Below, in pieces: positions 12,092 through 27,000 of a stretch of DNA of 64,000 nucleotides (position 1 is its first letter; each line of letters starts with the position of its first letter). The notes below the pieces were generated by a model. That model made no database searches, was not told the origin of the DNA, and saw only the letters and a program-made list of their open reading frames with translations. The stretch is from Pteria penguin (Eukaryota; Mollusca; Bivalvia; Pterioida; Pteriidae), in contig CM068585.1 in NCBI GenBank assembly GCA_035048485.1, positions 12,873,001 through 12,937,000 on the forward strand, read 5' to 3'. Position numbers and translations under genes: made by a program.

Positions 12092-15000
12092 ATGGATGTC
12101 AATGAAATAAGAAGGGATAAACGGAAAAATTGGAAAGTAAGTTATGTTAAAAGTTTTTGTATATAAAGTATGAAACATTGTCTTGCATTTGTGTGGGGAT
12201 CTGAATTCCGTTACTTTTTGTGTTTTTCTCTTTGATAAAGTACATTTGTTCCACAGAATCGCTGACGAGTAAGCATCCCCTGCTGACCGGACACATCGGC
12301 AGCGATGCATAAACTTTATTCGTGCAAGTCTTAAGTAATCAAACCATGAATGTTAAATCTTTCACTATTTCTCTCCTCTTTTGTTTTAAACGTTCATAAA
12401 AAACCCAGTAAGATTTGTGATAGAATGACAACGGTAAATACGGTGAGATATATACATATAAATACAAAACTCCAATATATTACTTATTTGTAATTTTCAA
12501 TATAAGCGATAGCCAATCAGTTCAGTCAAATAACAACCCTATACAGACAATACGCTAGAACTGTACATCACAGCTTAGTTATCAATAAGACAACGACAGT
12601 CAAAAGTAGGAAATGAAGACATGGATCATTAGACGATGATAAGATCAAGTTAGCAGCTCCTGTCGTTCAATACTATTCTAAGAATGTTGCATTTCTTAAG
12701 TTTCCTTACCATAGTATCAGATTAATTGAAACTAAAAACATATAGTAGAAGATCAGAGCTTGTTCTGGCTTTTTTGCATTTCAGGGTACGGCGCACAACA
12801 TCATCTGAAAAACAGAACGCTTGTTATCAATCTTAATCAGAAACAGAACGCTCGTTATTAGATTTTATCAGAAACAGAACGCTTGTTATCAGTCTTTATC
12901 AGAAACTGCTTGTAATCATCTGATGGGTAGCACCTCTTGTGTGTGAATATGACATGGTTAATCCTTTGAAGAGGAAAAAAGCGAAATCCTCTGACTTATG
13001 ACGATACTGATTTGTACACATATTATCAAGAGTTTCTTTCCTGCTCTTTGATCATTATATAAAATGCTGTTATTAGCGTCTCGACGATTTTATTTCCTCA
13101 ATAAAGCTCTATCATAATGTATATCTAAGGTAGATATATATTCAATACATAAGTTTAGTTACTCTGCTGAACATATTTATCAATATTTCGCTCTTGTTTT
13201 CAGACTGCAAACGTGTTTAACCACGCCCTCCGAATCACAATACTGATCAACAAAGCCTGCATTCCCAGACGAAAGTAAGCTAACATACAATCAAACTATC
13301 CACGACACAGTTCAAAAGAATCCACACTATACGTTGTTTACATTGAAAAACACTACGGCGCGTTTATTTGTTTACCTTTTAGATTATGGTTTACTTTGTG
13401 ATTTTATATAGACTAAATAATTTACTAAGGCTTACAAGAAAGAAAATAAGTTATAAGGTATATGTATTGAACGACAAATTCAAATTTAAAATCCAATAAA
13501 TTTAATACAGTATAAAGTGTTGTTAACGGGTATCAGTTTTTATGCCAAGGTACATAATCCAGAAACAGATATCTTAACCGACATCACTAGAGGCGAGGAG
13601 GAAAGATATTTAAAGTATCTTTGCTGGTTAGCCTTTAGTGTCGAAAAAAAGTGATGATTGATTGATTTGTATATTTATCTATTCATAAATGAAAACAGTG
13701 TATGAATCATGTATTCACAACACAGTACAGGATACAATTGATACTGAACATAGTTATCAACATTTTGTGTGCTCTAATGCGCATATGGTGCACTAAATTA
13801 TAAGGTATTTATGTTCTATATTTACTAATACTTGTACCTGACGCTGGTATTAGTATGAGTTTATATATGGAAGAAGGGTTATAGACAGAATGAATAAAGT
13901 TATCAAAATGTTTACTATGAATGTACTAACACGTAATAATGCATATTTCATTGAAACCACACGTTGAATAAAACAAAACAGACTGACATCTTTTTAACAC
14001 ATTATGTGGAATAGCAGTACAAATCATTACAAATGATGTACTTCAGATTGGATTACAAATATCTTTCCGAAGAATATTTGGTATTTTACCCATTATGTCG
14101 GCTTTCAAAACCAAGTTTTGTATTGGTGGAACAGCATCAAAAACACAATTCTGGATTTGAAAAATCTTGTTCAGCACTAGTTCAAAATAATTGTCAAAGA
14201 AGAAGCGAAATTAGAAAACTGTATCTGTGACGATATTTTGCATATCCATGAAGTTATATCCATACTCTATCTACAGATACAACACAGACGACAAATCGGA
14301 AACTGCCATCACTCTGAAGCGCATCCGAGATCAGCAGAACGAGAATGCGGACGAGACGGATATCCCACTCAGATCTAGTGTAAGTGCAATATGACACTGC
14401 ATTGTCTTTAAAGGAAGAGTGGAAAGTTATTGACTCAGCCGTATGACAGAATTTACCACAGAACTATACATTATTTAATGTAATGATATGAAAAACACAT
14501 ACGGACATTACAAAAATATTCGATTATAGTGCAGTTACATTGCCGACTTAGGACGGTCATTTGATATGACAATAGTCAATTAATTGGTGTGGTTAACCGG
14601 TTTACGGGCCCACCTTCTCACTCATCGCAACAGCAGAATAATTAAAGGACACACATGTGATAACAAAGGTGATCAAATTGTTCAGTTATTTTATCTCATC
14701 GTGTTCAAATACTTAGATAGTTTAACAGTTTGACATCGATAATATGGCCTTGGAATCATCGCAAAGACCATGATTAATATAATTGGAACCTTTACAGTGT
14801 TATGCAGACTTTTCCTTAATTATTACACTCTGACTAACATGACGATGGTAACGCTGTGACGGACCTTGTCTTAACTTTTCGTAGGAGAATACATCCTTAA
14901 ACTTGTCTCCTCTTGTCTTAATTGGGAATCCTAAGGGATACGGAATTCAGTTCGCTTTCAGATTTGCAGATTTGCAGAACACATTGATGTCACTAAATAT

Positions 15001-17999
15001 TTGAAAAATTGATTTTTTATTTCGTAATATTTTCCGTGTTTATATATACCCGGAAGCAATAAGGTATCATTAATGAAACATTAAGTGTTTTATAGATTAA
15101 GTTAAATTTGCATTTGTCTTCTTTCGATCCAAACTTTTCATCTTTCGAGATAGCAAAATTCCGAAGGTTCACTCATGCGCTTGTGCTCACATGCAAATTA
15201 TTATAAATAATGAAATTTGGTCGGCACGCCCGTTAGGTCAGTGAGTGTTATTTTTAATTTTATGTGATACCAGGATGGTTATTTCGGGGATCTAATGGCA
15301 GCGAGTATTAAGCGGTGGGCAGGACTGGAGAACAAACATCTACATGTACACTGGCAAACCATATTACGAGTCCAGACTAAGATTTGAATTCTGGTCTGAC
15401 TAAAGTTAGATGAGTCTACATTATGTGCCTGTACAGCGTTACAGCCCAAGATGACATAATGATCCCTGTGAAGCATTTTGTCATGTTTAAGTTGTATATA
15501 GGAAATGTGCGTTGCTTATACATGTGCATGTTATCTTACGTCAAATCATCCACAATTGGGGTTTGTTTGTGGACATGCATGTATTAGTCGTCCAAGCATA
15601 TATGCTAGAAAATATAATAACGCCGAAATTTAAATGTCTCAGTGAAGTAACAATCTATTAATCTCAAGTTTAATTTATATGTATTAAATATTTATGTAAA
15701 ATAGCAACGGTAAGTGTTACCATTGAACTATGGTGCTTTAAGGGGGTTTCTTTCTATCAATGTAGTCTTAACCCTGTTTGAGTGCATCGGTTTTTCTTAT
15801 CTCTGCATAAGTGGGTTGATACCAAACTACTATTATGAACCATACACGTTCTGTTCTCAGTGGTATCTTCTCACGATTACATATTTATGATACCTTTGTT
15901 ATTTGCCGAATGATTCAGAGAATAGATTTAATGTTAAGAATCCCATATCTTTTATGCTTGGTCTTTTCAAGTCTTGAATTCTTAGCAAATCCACCGTGTC
16001 ACGAAATATGTAGTTCAGAACTAACATGTACAGAGCTAAGTGAATTATTCGAATGTTAAGAAACATCTCATCTGTACATGATTCTTACTTATGTAGATTT
16101 CGCCTAACCTATCTTTGATACTAGCATATTATTCCATACAAGTATAGTGTGAAATTTTTCATGACCTCTCGTGTTGAGAAACCTGTCGATCCTTGTTCTC
16201 TACATAGAGGATTATTTATAAATTTTTTAATGTGCGTCCTTTGATTGTGTTGCTTTAGCGGTGACTGGGAAGGTGGGTGCCCGCAAACCGGTTAAACACG
16301 CTAATTGAGTGATGTTTGTTACTTTAATTGACCGTCCTAAGTTGGTATCGTAACCGCAGTACAATCGAATATTTTTTCTAATTTCGTTCTGTGTTTATTT
16401 GACTATTATCATGTTTTATGTGGATGTCCATCATAATTTGTGTCATACAGCTTGTAATTACTCGTAATGTATTGAATTGGTACCCTGTATTTCTGTTGGT
16501 ATATACGGTACATGTATATGTAATTCATTGAGGTCTGTACTGTCATCTGCCGTTCCTTTAAATTTAACTAGTATTTTCAGTAGTTCGTTTTTGTTATTAA
16601 ACTGTATATCCTGACTATTTGCAGCGTGCCTTTGAGATGCAATTAGCATTCATTTAGTAGTTCAAAAGTTGACATTGTACGGCGTATTCTGACTTTTGCA
16701 ACTTGCCTTGATGTGGTGTAAGTTCTCACAACAGAACCCGTATTTCATTTACTAGCTCGAATCTTGCCTTTTTACTATATATCCTGACAATCTGAAGCTT
16801 GCTCTTGAGATGCAGTTAGCTCTTATTTAGTAGATCGAGTGTTGCCATTCTGCTACATATCCGGACTATTTGCAGATTGCCTTTGAGATGGAGTAAGCTC
16901 TCGAAACTGAGCCCGTGTTTCATTTAGTAGTACGAATGTTGCCATTCTACTATATAAATATAGAACATGTATACCTTTTAATTCTGTGTACAAGATGCAC
17001 ATTTCGACAACTTATGTCTCTTCAGTGATGCTCGTGGCCGAGTGATTAGAATTCTCATAATATATAAGTATTTGAAGAGCAGTATTGAAACCAAAATAAC
17101 CCAAAAGTGAACCACAGAATCTACCCAAGGGCAGAGATATGGATGAGGGAGATACTCCTTAATTTTAGAGTGATTTGTTTAATTTGATTTCAGATTAGTA
17201 CAAAAGCACTAAAACTAGACTTATGATGCCCTCGGGATATCATGACTATTTGCAGCTTGCCTTTGAAATGGAGTTAGCTCTCTTGTAGTACTTCGAATGT
17301 TGCCATTCTACTATATATCATGACTATTTGCAGCTTGCCTTTGAGATGAAGTTAGCTCTCATGTAGTAGTTCGAATGATTCTATTCTACTATATATCATG
17401 ACTATTTGCAGCTTGCCTTTGAGATGGAGTTAGCTCTCACAACAGAACCCGTTTTCCGGACCGAGAAAGATCTGAAAAATGTAAGAAAATCATAAGTTTA
17501 AAGCTTTAATATAATGAAATCTAAGGTAATTTGTGTGATCATGTATTCTCTTTAACTTTTTTTTATTATGTTTTCTTTGAAATAAATACTTTAAAATAAA
17601 TGATGGTGGCGTATTGTCCCCCCCCCCCATCCCTGCCCATTTGTCAAATCTTTGTTACAACATTTCAGATTTTCATGTTGACCTATCAGATATGTCGTGA
17701 AGTCCGTATCATCTGACATATCAAAGAATTTCTCTCAGAAGTCGAAATAATATCTGACAAGATGAAATATTATTCTGAAAAATGGGTGATAGAAATATGT
17801 CACCATATAAGACAGAGTAATGAATAATAATAATTTTAATTCAGTGCTAAAATTCGTTCTGATATCTCTATAGAAATTGTTCGAAATGCATGATAGTAGT
17901 AAATGAGCATTGTAATTTATCATTCGAAATGGCACCGCTCTAATCATGCCTTTATTTATTGTTAAAATAATTCACAAAGTAAATGACTACTGGAGTGGG

Positions 18000-18035
<36 letters not shown>

Positions 18036-21000
18036 ATTGTGATCAAACACCGTCCGTCGTCCGTCGTCTGTCGTCCGTCCGTCGTTAGCTTTTCTACATT
18101 TTCGACTTCTTCTCCAGAACCGCTGCACAGAATTTCACCAAACTTCATAGGAAGTAAGTACTTAAGGTCCTCTACCAAGTTTGTGTTTTTCGTGCCCATC
18201 CGTAATCCAAGATGGCCGCCATTGGCTCTGATTGGTTGACAAATTTTTGACTTCTCCAGAACGGCTGCACAGAATTCCACCAAACATCATAGGAAGTAAC
18301 TACTCAAGGTCCTCTACCAATTTTGTGTTTTTTTTGCCGATCCGTAATCCAAGATGGCCACCATTGGCTCTGATTGGTTGACACATTTTCGACTTCTTCT
18401 CCAGAACCGCTACACAGAATTTCACCAAAGATCATAGGAAGTAACTACTCAAGGTCCTCTACCAAATTTATGTTTTTCGTGGCAATCCGTAATCTAAGAT
18501 GGCCGCCATTGGCTCTGATTGGTTGACACATTTTCGACTTCTTCTCCAGAACCGCTGCACAGAATTTCACCAAACCTCATAGGAAGTAACTACTTGAGGT
18601 CCTCTACAAAGTTTGTGTTTTTCTTACAGATCTGTAATCCAAGATGGCCGCCATTGGCTCTGATTGGTTGACACATTTTCGACTTCTTCTCCAGAACCGC
18701 TGCACAGAATTTCACCAAACCTCATAGGAAGTAACTACTTGAGGTCCTCTACAAAGTTTGTGTTTTTCGTGCCGATCCGTAATCCAAGATGGCCGCCATT
18801 GGCGCTGATTGGTTGACACATTTTCGACTTCTCCTCCAGAACCGCTGCACAGAATTTCACCAAACCTCATAGGAAGTAACTACTCAAGGTCCTCTACCAA
18901 ATTTGTGTTTTTCGTGCCGATACGTAATCCAAGATGGCCGCCATTGGCTCTGATTGGTTGATGCATTTTCGACTTCTTCTTCAGAACCGCTACACAGAAT
19001 TTCACCAAACATCATAGGAAGTGACTACTCAAGGTCCTCTACAAAGTTTGGGTTTTGTTGCCGATCCGTAATCCAAGATGGCCGCCATTGGCTCTGATTG
19101 GTTGATGCATTTTCGACTTCTTCTCCAGAACCGCTACACAGAATTTCACCAAACATCATAGGAAGTAACTACTCAAGGTCTTATACAAAGTTTGTGTTTT
19201 TCGTGCCGATCCGTAATCCAAGATGGCCGCCATTGGCTCTGATTGATTGACGCATTTTGGATACTTCGAAACGACTGCACAAAATATCACCAAACCTTAT
19301 GGAAAGTCTTGTAGAAAAAAGCAAAATTTTCTACTGAAATGAGCTGTCATTTTATTGTAAATAAGCAATTTGTGCTCAGGTGAGCGATACAGGCCCATTT
19401 GGGCCCCTTGTTTTACTTTATGGTATTCATGACCTAGTATATCTTTACTGTTCAGCTTTTTGCGTTTTTATAGTGAATAAGTGCGTATAATTAAAAAAAA
19501 AAGAAGTTGAAAAGACATGTACTAAAGTGAATGATAAACATGCGGATTTCGTTGCAATTTGCCATACTGTTAACAATGTCCTAATTCTGCAGAATATGGA
19601 TTGCAACAGCTCAATGATTCGATTTATTCAGAGAATGTATTTGAGTGTTAGATCCTCCATTAGCTATTATACAATAAATGCTCTATTTATAAAGATGCAA
19701 GATGTTTTAACATCGAGCAGATTGCCGTAGCTTTAAAGAATAGTACACCAAATTGCTATATCTTGTGACCTTGCCTGTGATCTGTGACCTCTATCTCAAC
19801 ACTTTAAATTTAATACAACTTGTGAACGGTTAGCGATAGGGCTTTGATATATCATGTATTCATTCCTTCTTCTAAACTATGAACTTTGAACTTCTTTCGA
19901 TATAGAACTGCCGTCTTGTGGCTTCAGCGTTTTATAAACACATTTTGTTGTCGGTATGAAATATGTGATGTAAATCAGTATGAATGTAGTAAGATTCATC
20001 TTTATTCTCACGGCAATATTCTGTTTAAGCATGCTTTGATTAGCGGTAAAATTAGCCATATACAGTGTGACAATTTGCTATTCAGCAGTGAGTAATGATC
20101 ATTTATCCCCTGCGGATGGGCGGGTAAACATACATATGGCAGTATTTACTCATTACAGGTTATCTGGGTGCTACGAGCTACCAAGGCATTTAATCAGCTG
20201 TTTCCTATAGAGAAGGAACGTGAATTAGCCAGGGTGGTTGCCTATGAAAGGTGGGTGCCAATTCATTCTGTGCCTAACTGTTCTTATATGTTTATATATA
20301 ATTTGGTAAGGAACGTTCGATCTATTAAAGTCACTGAAATGATTTACAATTTATTATTAGTAATGATGTATTTTAGGTATGAAAAGTTCCCCAAATGAAA
20401 TGTTTGGTGTGTAAACATACCAGCGCCACAACAGAAGAGATTATGTGTACATAGCTATGCAATCATTGCATTTTAAAACTTGATTTAGAATTTAATCATT
20501 TCTGATAGACTGGGTCAATACTATGCTTTTAATAAGATTGTGCTGATAACATGTAAACGATGAAGAGCAGATGACATCATCTAAATCCAGACTTTCCTGT
20601 AATTCCTGTGGCTTTCAAAGGATGCAGCACTCCTCCTTAGCTTCCTAATATACATTTTCTTTAACTAGTTAGTAAACTTAAATTGCATGTATCTCTTTTC
20701 ATTAGGTATGATCCAAATAGAATAATTGCATATCAAGGAAGAAAACCTGATCGATTCTACTATATTTTAACGGGAAAAGGTAGACAACTGGGCTATTTTT
20801 ATTCTGTTATTTAGAAACAAAACAAAATTTGATATTTTCAGACACTTATACAATTTATAAAATTGAATAAGATATTTTGAGTAGAATGCTTCCATAGATT
20901 GCAATACGTTACAGTACGTTGCTCAGTCGTTCAGTAACTATGAAAATGTTTGATGGGATAGTAAAACAATCAGAATGATAGAAAATAGTGAGAAAATCAA

Positions 21001-24000
21001 AACTCTCAAAGTGTAAGCAAATAAGATTTAATGTATGAATGAAATTAACTTGAGCATAGCATGCCAATATCAAATGTAGATTTATGAAAATTGTAAAACA
21101 AAATTATTCATTAACAGGTGCAATTTATTGTTTATGATGCTGATCGGAAAGCGATGCTTACATTCACTGTATCATTTTTGTTAAATTACAGTTCAAAAGA
21201 TACGAGAGTATACATTATATTCCGGCAAGGTATCGAGAGTAGAAGGTTTGATACACAAAGGAACTACAACAGATGTAAGAAAACATATCGTTGATGTTAT
21301 CAAAACATTTTAAACATGTTCATGAAGTAAAATTACTTATGACACCAATAAAATATAAAGACAGTCGAAGATTTCAATAAAAAGGAGAAAATAGGGACAG
21401 TGACGGTTCTCGACTAGAAACAGTGGTGAAATCATTTGCCCTAGATGGGTGAAAATTCCCTGCTGAGCGGTCACACAGTATTACAATGTATTCATGTATA
21501 AATTCACAGACATAGACTTTAGTGTCACTTGAGTTTGGCAGATATACAAATAATAGCTTAATTAAGGGAAACCATATCATGATGGTAGTTTTGTGAGAAA
21601 AAGTTGTAACAAATTGTAGTAATTCATATAACTAATAATGATCTGTTAATACCTATTCCGTTCTTACACCAATGCATTTAGGATTCTGTATGTATTTGCA
21701 TTTGTTGGATGGTACTTTTATCTTTAATTTCTTAGTGAGTAAGTTGTTACTGCAGGTAGAAGAATTAGAGGAGCAATGCTTTCGTGAGCATCATCTTGTG
21801 ACGAAAGGACAGGTAGAAGTCCTTATACTGCACAGGGATGTAAGTAGCTGTTATACTTTCATATCTGAAATTAAAACCTTGCTGTTACGTTTATTTTTAA
21901 TGTCAAAACAATTAAATAAGTATCCACTACATATATGTACCATGTATCTAAGTTAAGTATATTTTCAGCAATATTTCTAAGCTGGCATGCCCGAGTGGTA
22001 TCGCGCTGGACTCCTGATCGAGAGGCCGGGGTTCGATTCCCGCTCTGGTCATGCCGGTGTTCTGTCTTTCGGATGAGACAGTAAAAACCGAGGCCCCATG
22101 TCGTGGTATGCATGCCACGTTAAAGATCCCTCACTTCTTCGGGTGGGTCCGTTGCACAGATCAAAATTTGTATGCCCCGCATCAGGCAGATGTCGTCACC
22201 ATATACGTGAAATATTCGTGGTGTGACGTTAAACAGCAATCAATCAATCAATCAGCAGTTTTCCAATGATATGTATAAATAATATTACCTTTGTTGAAAA
22301 GTCTTCCCTAATCATAAGGATCACTTTGTACATGTTATTTAGTGTAAACCAGAAAACAGAAATACTAATAATAAAAACGGGTCATGCCGTTTCAGTTTCA
22401 AACTATTTGCATACATCCATTTTATACCTTTCAGTAAGGATTATATTCATTATGTTCATGTTTGTTTTCTGAGGATTACCACTATCACCCATTTCAACTT
22501 ACTCTTTTTACAGGATTTTATGCGGTTACAAGAGAAAACACTAGGACCACCTATCGAATACCTGCGGTAAAAAAAACACATAAACTTATCTGTTTGCATA
22601 TTTCATTCATTAGAATTTTCTCTTTTTGGTAAACTTAAGAATCTTGCACACAATAGTAATAACGTAAGCGAAAATTCTCATGATATGACTTGTAGGTAAA
22701 ATCTATTTAAAGTAACTATCATTTCTTTTGCAGAACTTTAGACCTGTTTTTTGAATTTCCAGTTGAAATATTCTTATCAAACACGGACCAAATAGAGTTG
22801 AAATTTTATGGGTATGCATATGAATACTTGAGATTCCATAATTGTACACACAATTAATCATTAAAGAGAAGTATGGGAGATATACACAGATAAAATATAT
22901 GATACAGATAAAACTTCCATCAATGGCAGATCATCACCTTTGAATTTTGTATTTTATATTCATTTTGACAGTATACATGTAGATCACTAGTTTTTATGCT
23001 CCCGGATCGATAGATCGGGGACATATTTTGTCCTGTCTGTCTGTTTGTTTGTTTATCTGTCTGTCTGTTGTCAACTTAAACCTTAGCTATAACTTTTGAA
23101 CCGTGAGGGATAGGGCCTTCATATTTGAAATGCGTACTCAACTAATGAATCCCTATCCAATGACACCAAGGTCGAGGACCTTTTGACCATGACAATGACT
23201 TTCACGCTGAAAATAACTTTAGGACTTTGGTGCCGCCGGGAGCATTAGTGTTTCACAAACACAGCTCGTTTTGTTTTACTTTCCGTACTCAGAAATATTG
23301 AATCAAATGAAATCAAAATCAGTAACTTTATATCTATGCACAGAAATCTTAATATTGCCAATTTGCTTAGAAATTGTTGTATACTTTATGATGACAGACA
23401 AGACGTTGTTATAGCGGATGATAGCAATAGAACGCCTTGGATCCATGTTATAAAATCAGTAAGTAGTTATCTGTCTTTGACAGCATACTTTCATTATTAA
23501 GAATAAGTCTTTGACTTTGAAATGTATATATTCCACATATCAGTTTTAATTCAATGTACCGGGTGCACCTTCTACAAATACATTTTGGATAGTAAGAAAA
23601 TTCCTTTAATTTTACGAAACAACGAATTTCTATTTACCATAACTGTCACTTCACAATGATATATATTAGCTACACTCGTCACATTAATGTTATTTCTACA
23701 CTGACTTAATCCTTAGAACATTACTTTGTATTTGTTTTACATGTAGGGTCGCGTGCGAGTTGTTCGAATGCAGCAAGTTATAGACGTACAAAATGACAGC
23801 AAATTTGCCTCGCAGAAAATGGAAGATCTAGGAAATGGTCGATCATTTAGTCATGCTGATGGTAAGTTTTTTTTATGTTTTTTGTTTTTTGTTTTTTTTT
23901 TTTGTTTTTTTTTTTATTCTATTTTTCATTTCAAATACTAATATCAACACAAGAATAGAAAGAAAAAAGACAATATATTTAAGGCAGATCAAGCGACTTT

Positions 24001-27000
24001 TTCAACTTTTACATCCATTTCCTTTTATTATTTCACTTGTAGACTTTAGTTCGAATTTTTTGTATGAAGTCTGCTTTCTTTATACTTGTCGTGTTTGTAA
24101 TTTTGTTGGCGGTTGATGATACATGTACATTGACTGAATAATCTTATTATGTTTTATAAAATTAGTATATTTATTATTAAATTAGTGAAAGAGAGGAGAT
24201 AAAACATTTGACTTTTTGGCTGATTGTGAGATAGAAGCTACTAAGGGTAAATCAAAGACAAAAATACAACAAGAGCAAAACGACTTGATGTTAACAGTAC
24301 TGATCGATGCGACATGACGCAGGACTGTCACGTAACTAATTCGTGTGTTTAAACATTTAAGATGTTATATTTCCTTACTTAGAAATGTAGTCAAATGGAC
24401 TTGAATTGAAAGACAATTGCCAGGGGAACGAGATGCAAATTTAATGAATAAATCTCCTATTTCTGAATAGAAAACTGCCTTTGTGTTTCCAGAGGAGTAA
24501 TAAATATTGTATTATCTTTGTCGTCCGGTTATTGTGTGTCTAGACTTTCATCTAGATTTGAATAATTATTCAGGAAACTGAAAGGTCCATCATAAATATT
24601 TTGCAATATATTTTAACGGACATAACATAAATACTTAAATTTAATATTAGATAAGAAGATTGGTGCGAGAATTTAATCTGAACATATCCTTACTATCGAA
24701 ATATCAAGGCTTTCTCGGATTCATTGTAGCCATGCTTGGTTCATTATTTGCACAAAGAAAAGCTAAAGCCATGCGGTCAGATTCAGTCACTTTACCAGAG
24801 GTATGTCAAGTTAATCTACATCAATATGTTGCTGATCATGATGTATTTTATGCATACATGGAGGTGTTATTTACCGAATAACATATACTCAATGTTTCTT
24901 TGTTGAATGAAAACGGTTTACTGTCTGAAACCTTCACATTTTCAAGCAGAGTATTGGAATTCCATTGGTTAATGCACATTATTGAGTTGAGTAAAGGATC
25001 AATTAAATCATAAAGACATGAGTATAATTATGGAAATTCTTTTCAACTGAATCCAAATTCAAGTGAAGATATATGATTTTTATTGTCCTCAATAAAGTGA
25101 CTATTTGTTATCATGTCATGATGTGAGCGTAATGTAAATGTTATAAGTGTTACGAAAGAGTAAGATAGTAATTTGCGTTATGTAATTATAATATAGCTAT
25201 ACATATTATAAAAAGTCGGTATTGCTCAGTGAATGAAGTGCTAGGCTCGTGACTGCCCGGCACCGAATTCGACTCCGCCATGGGCACAACGGTGTCATGA
25301 GACAGTAGATCCGAGGTCCTGTGTCACTGCACGGGTAGCACATAAAATCGTTTACAGTTTATGGTTGGTCTGTAGCAAAGAGGTATTAAATTCTATGCAA
25401 TGGACCATGCAAATGCCGTCACCATGTACGTGAAATAATCGAGGAGTGACGTAAACAATAATCAATATATCAGTCAACGTGTTCTATTAGTATTTTAACG
25501 TAATGTAAGTGTAAGATGAATAAGAAATAAGAATAGCAGTGGATCTCTGGGATATTATTTAAGATGGTTTTATTTAGGAATCTTCTCTTGTTGACCAATC
25601 ATTGTCATTACAAATCCATAAGCATTGTCAAATATGTACGTGGTGACGATAATGAAAATAGATGAATGAAAACCATTTAATTCCAACAAATCATTCTGCG
25701 CGAGATAATTTACTTTTTCTCTGCAAACAAATTATTTTGAACTTCATAACGGCACATTGTACTGGTAAGATTTGACACTACAAATATTCTATAAATAAAA
25801 GATGAAATAAGTGACGCATTTAACATTTTCTCTGGTGCAACCTTGTTTATAGATGCCTGAATTTCTACAAAGCCCATTAGGCTTTTCCCTTGGACTTGAT
25901 AAGTCTAAATCCAGGTCTACGGCATTCTCCGATGGATTACAAATGCTCAATACTTCCCATGTAAGAGAATGCAGTGAATTCACCATGTAATCAAATATTC
26001 GGGTTTCTATCCCAATATCCATATAACGTGATATTAAATGCACATTTGATTTGGGAGTCTCAACATTGGGTTTGCTTCACTTATTATTTATTGACCTGTG
26101 TGAGTTTTATTATATATTACTCAATAACAACACATTGCTTTGTTTTAATAATACATGTAGTAATGCAATCCATACACAATACAGCATGATACAAGATTTC
26201 GACAACAATAGATGTTCGTTACAGTATGTCACTTTCTATCGATTTTCTCTTTTACTAAGGTACCTCTTTGCCATCTATTAATGGGACATAAACATTAATT
26301 CTATATAATGCATATGTACATATTTCAATATAGGCAAATTTACCTTTACACCTTTACGATAGTTTATCGAAAAACCAAAATTTTATCTATGATAAACAAA
26401 TCCATTTCATAGTTGACAAAGCGGCGTAAATCTGAAAAATTTGAACCAAATCAAACAGCGACTGTCAATGATAAAGGAAAGCTGAAAGATAACAATAAAG
26501 AACAAACAGAAACTAAGCAGCCGGAGGACGTATCTGTCAGAGCTAAACACATCTTTAAAAAACCCAAACTGATCAAGAATCCTATAATAGGTAAGTCTCA
26601 AATTATTACGATTTAGGAAAACAACTCATTACTCTGGAATCCGGTTAATCCCATTAAAACATTTTACTTATGAGAAAAACAAATAATACACACTAACTTA
26701 AATACATATCAGACTTACTTTATTACTATTTGTTTGTTCCTTGCTTTACACCACACAAAATGTCCTCAATGTTATGGTGGCGGCATCTGCCAATTATATG
26801 CCCCGCGTTTACAGTGACACGGGGAAACACTTGTTATTATTTCATTCCGCTACAAACTCGAACCGGTAAATTTACGGTCACAAGCAAGGTAAAGCACCGA
26901 CACTGCTACTTCTCGTTTTATAATTAAAACACTCTTGGAGTAAACAATAATGATATCCTTAAAATTGCGTGAATTTAACAAATAAATACTCTGTTCATTC

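Larger units (their letters stand above)
14380..17411. other. Intron 3: mostly unannotated, with dispersed repeats
   Basis: Besides the repeats listed separately at 14520-14680, 16155-16460, 16603-17411 and 16967-17085, this intron shows no exon that would fit between the flanking phases. The open frames at 15279-15476 and 15835-16059 have no recognisable motif. Confidence 0.4.

Noticed and set aside
18008..18283. Open frames of 66-91 codons inside the inverted-repeat element
   Set aside because: Both strands are open over the same repeat units, with no domain; by-products of a repeated non-coding element.
18005..19410. Helitron
   Set aside because: A hairpin lies near the right end, but no CTRR terminus or TC start was seen and the ends are inverted repeats, which Helitrons lack.
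21978..22060. A functional tRNA gene
   Set aside because: The A and B boxes belong to the head of a SINE that continues with the SINE core and (AATC)n tail; the arms of a tRNA do not close well.
24660..24881. A 73-codon stand-alone gene
   Set aside because: Only its middle (24730-24800) is needed and fits the phase of the CNBD2-like gene as an exon; the rest is intron read-through.
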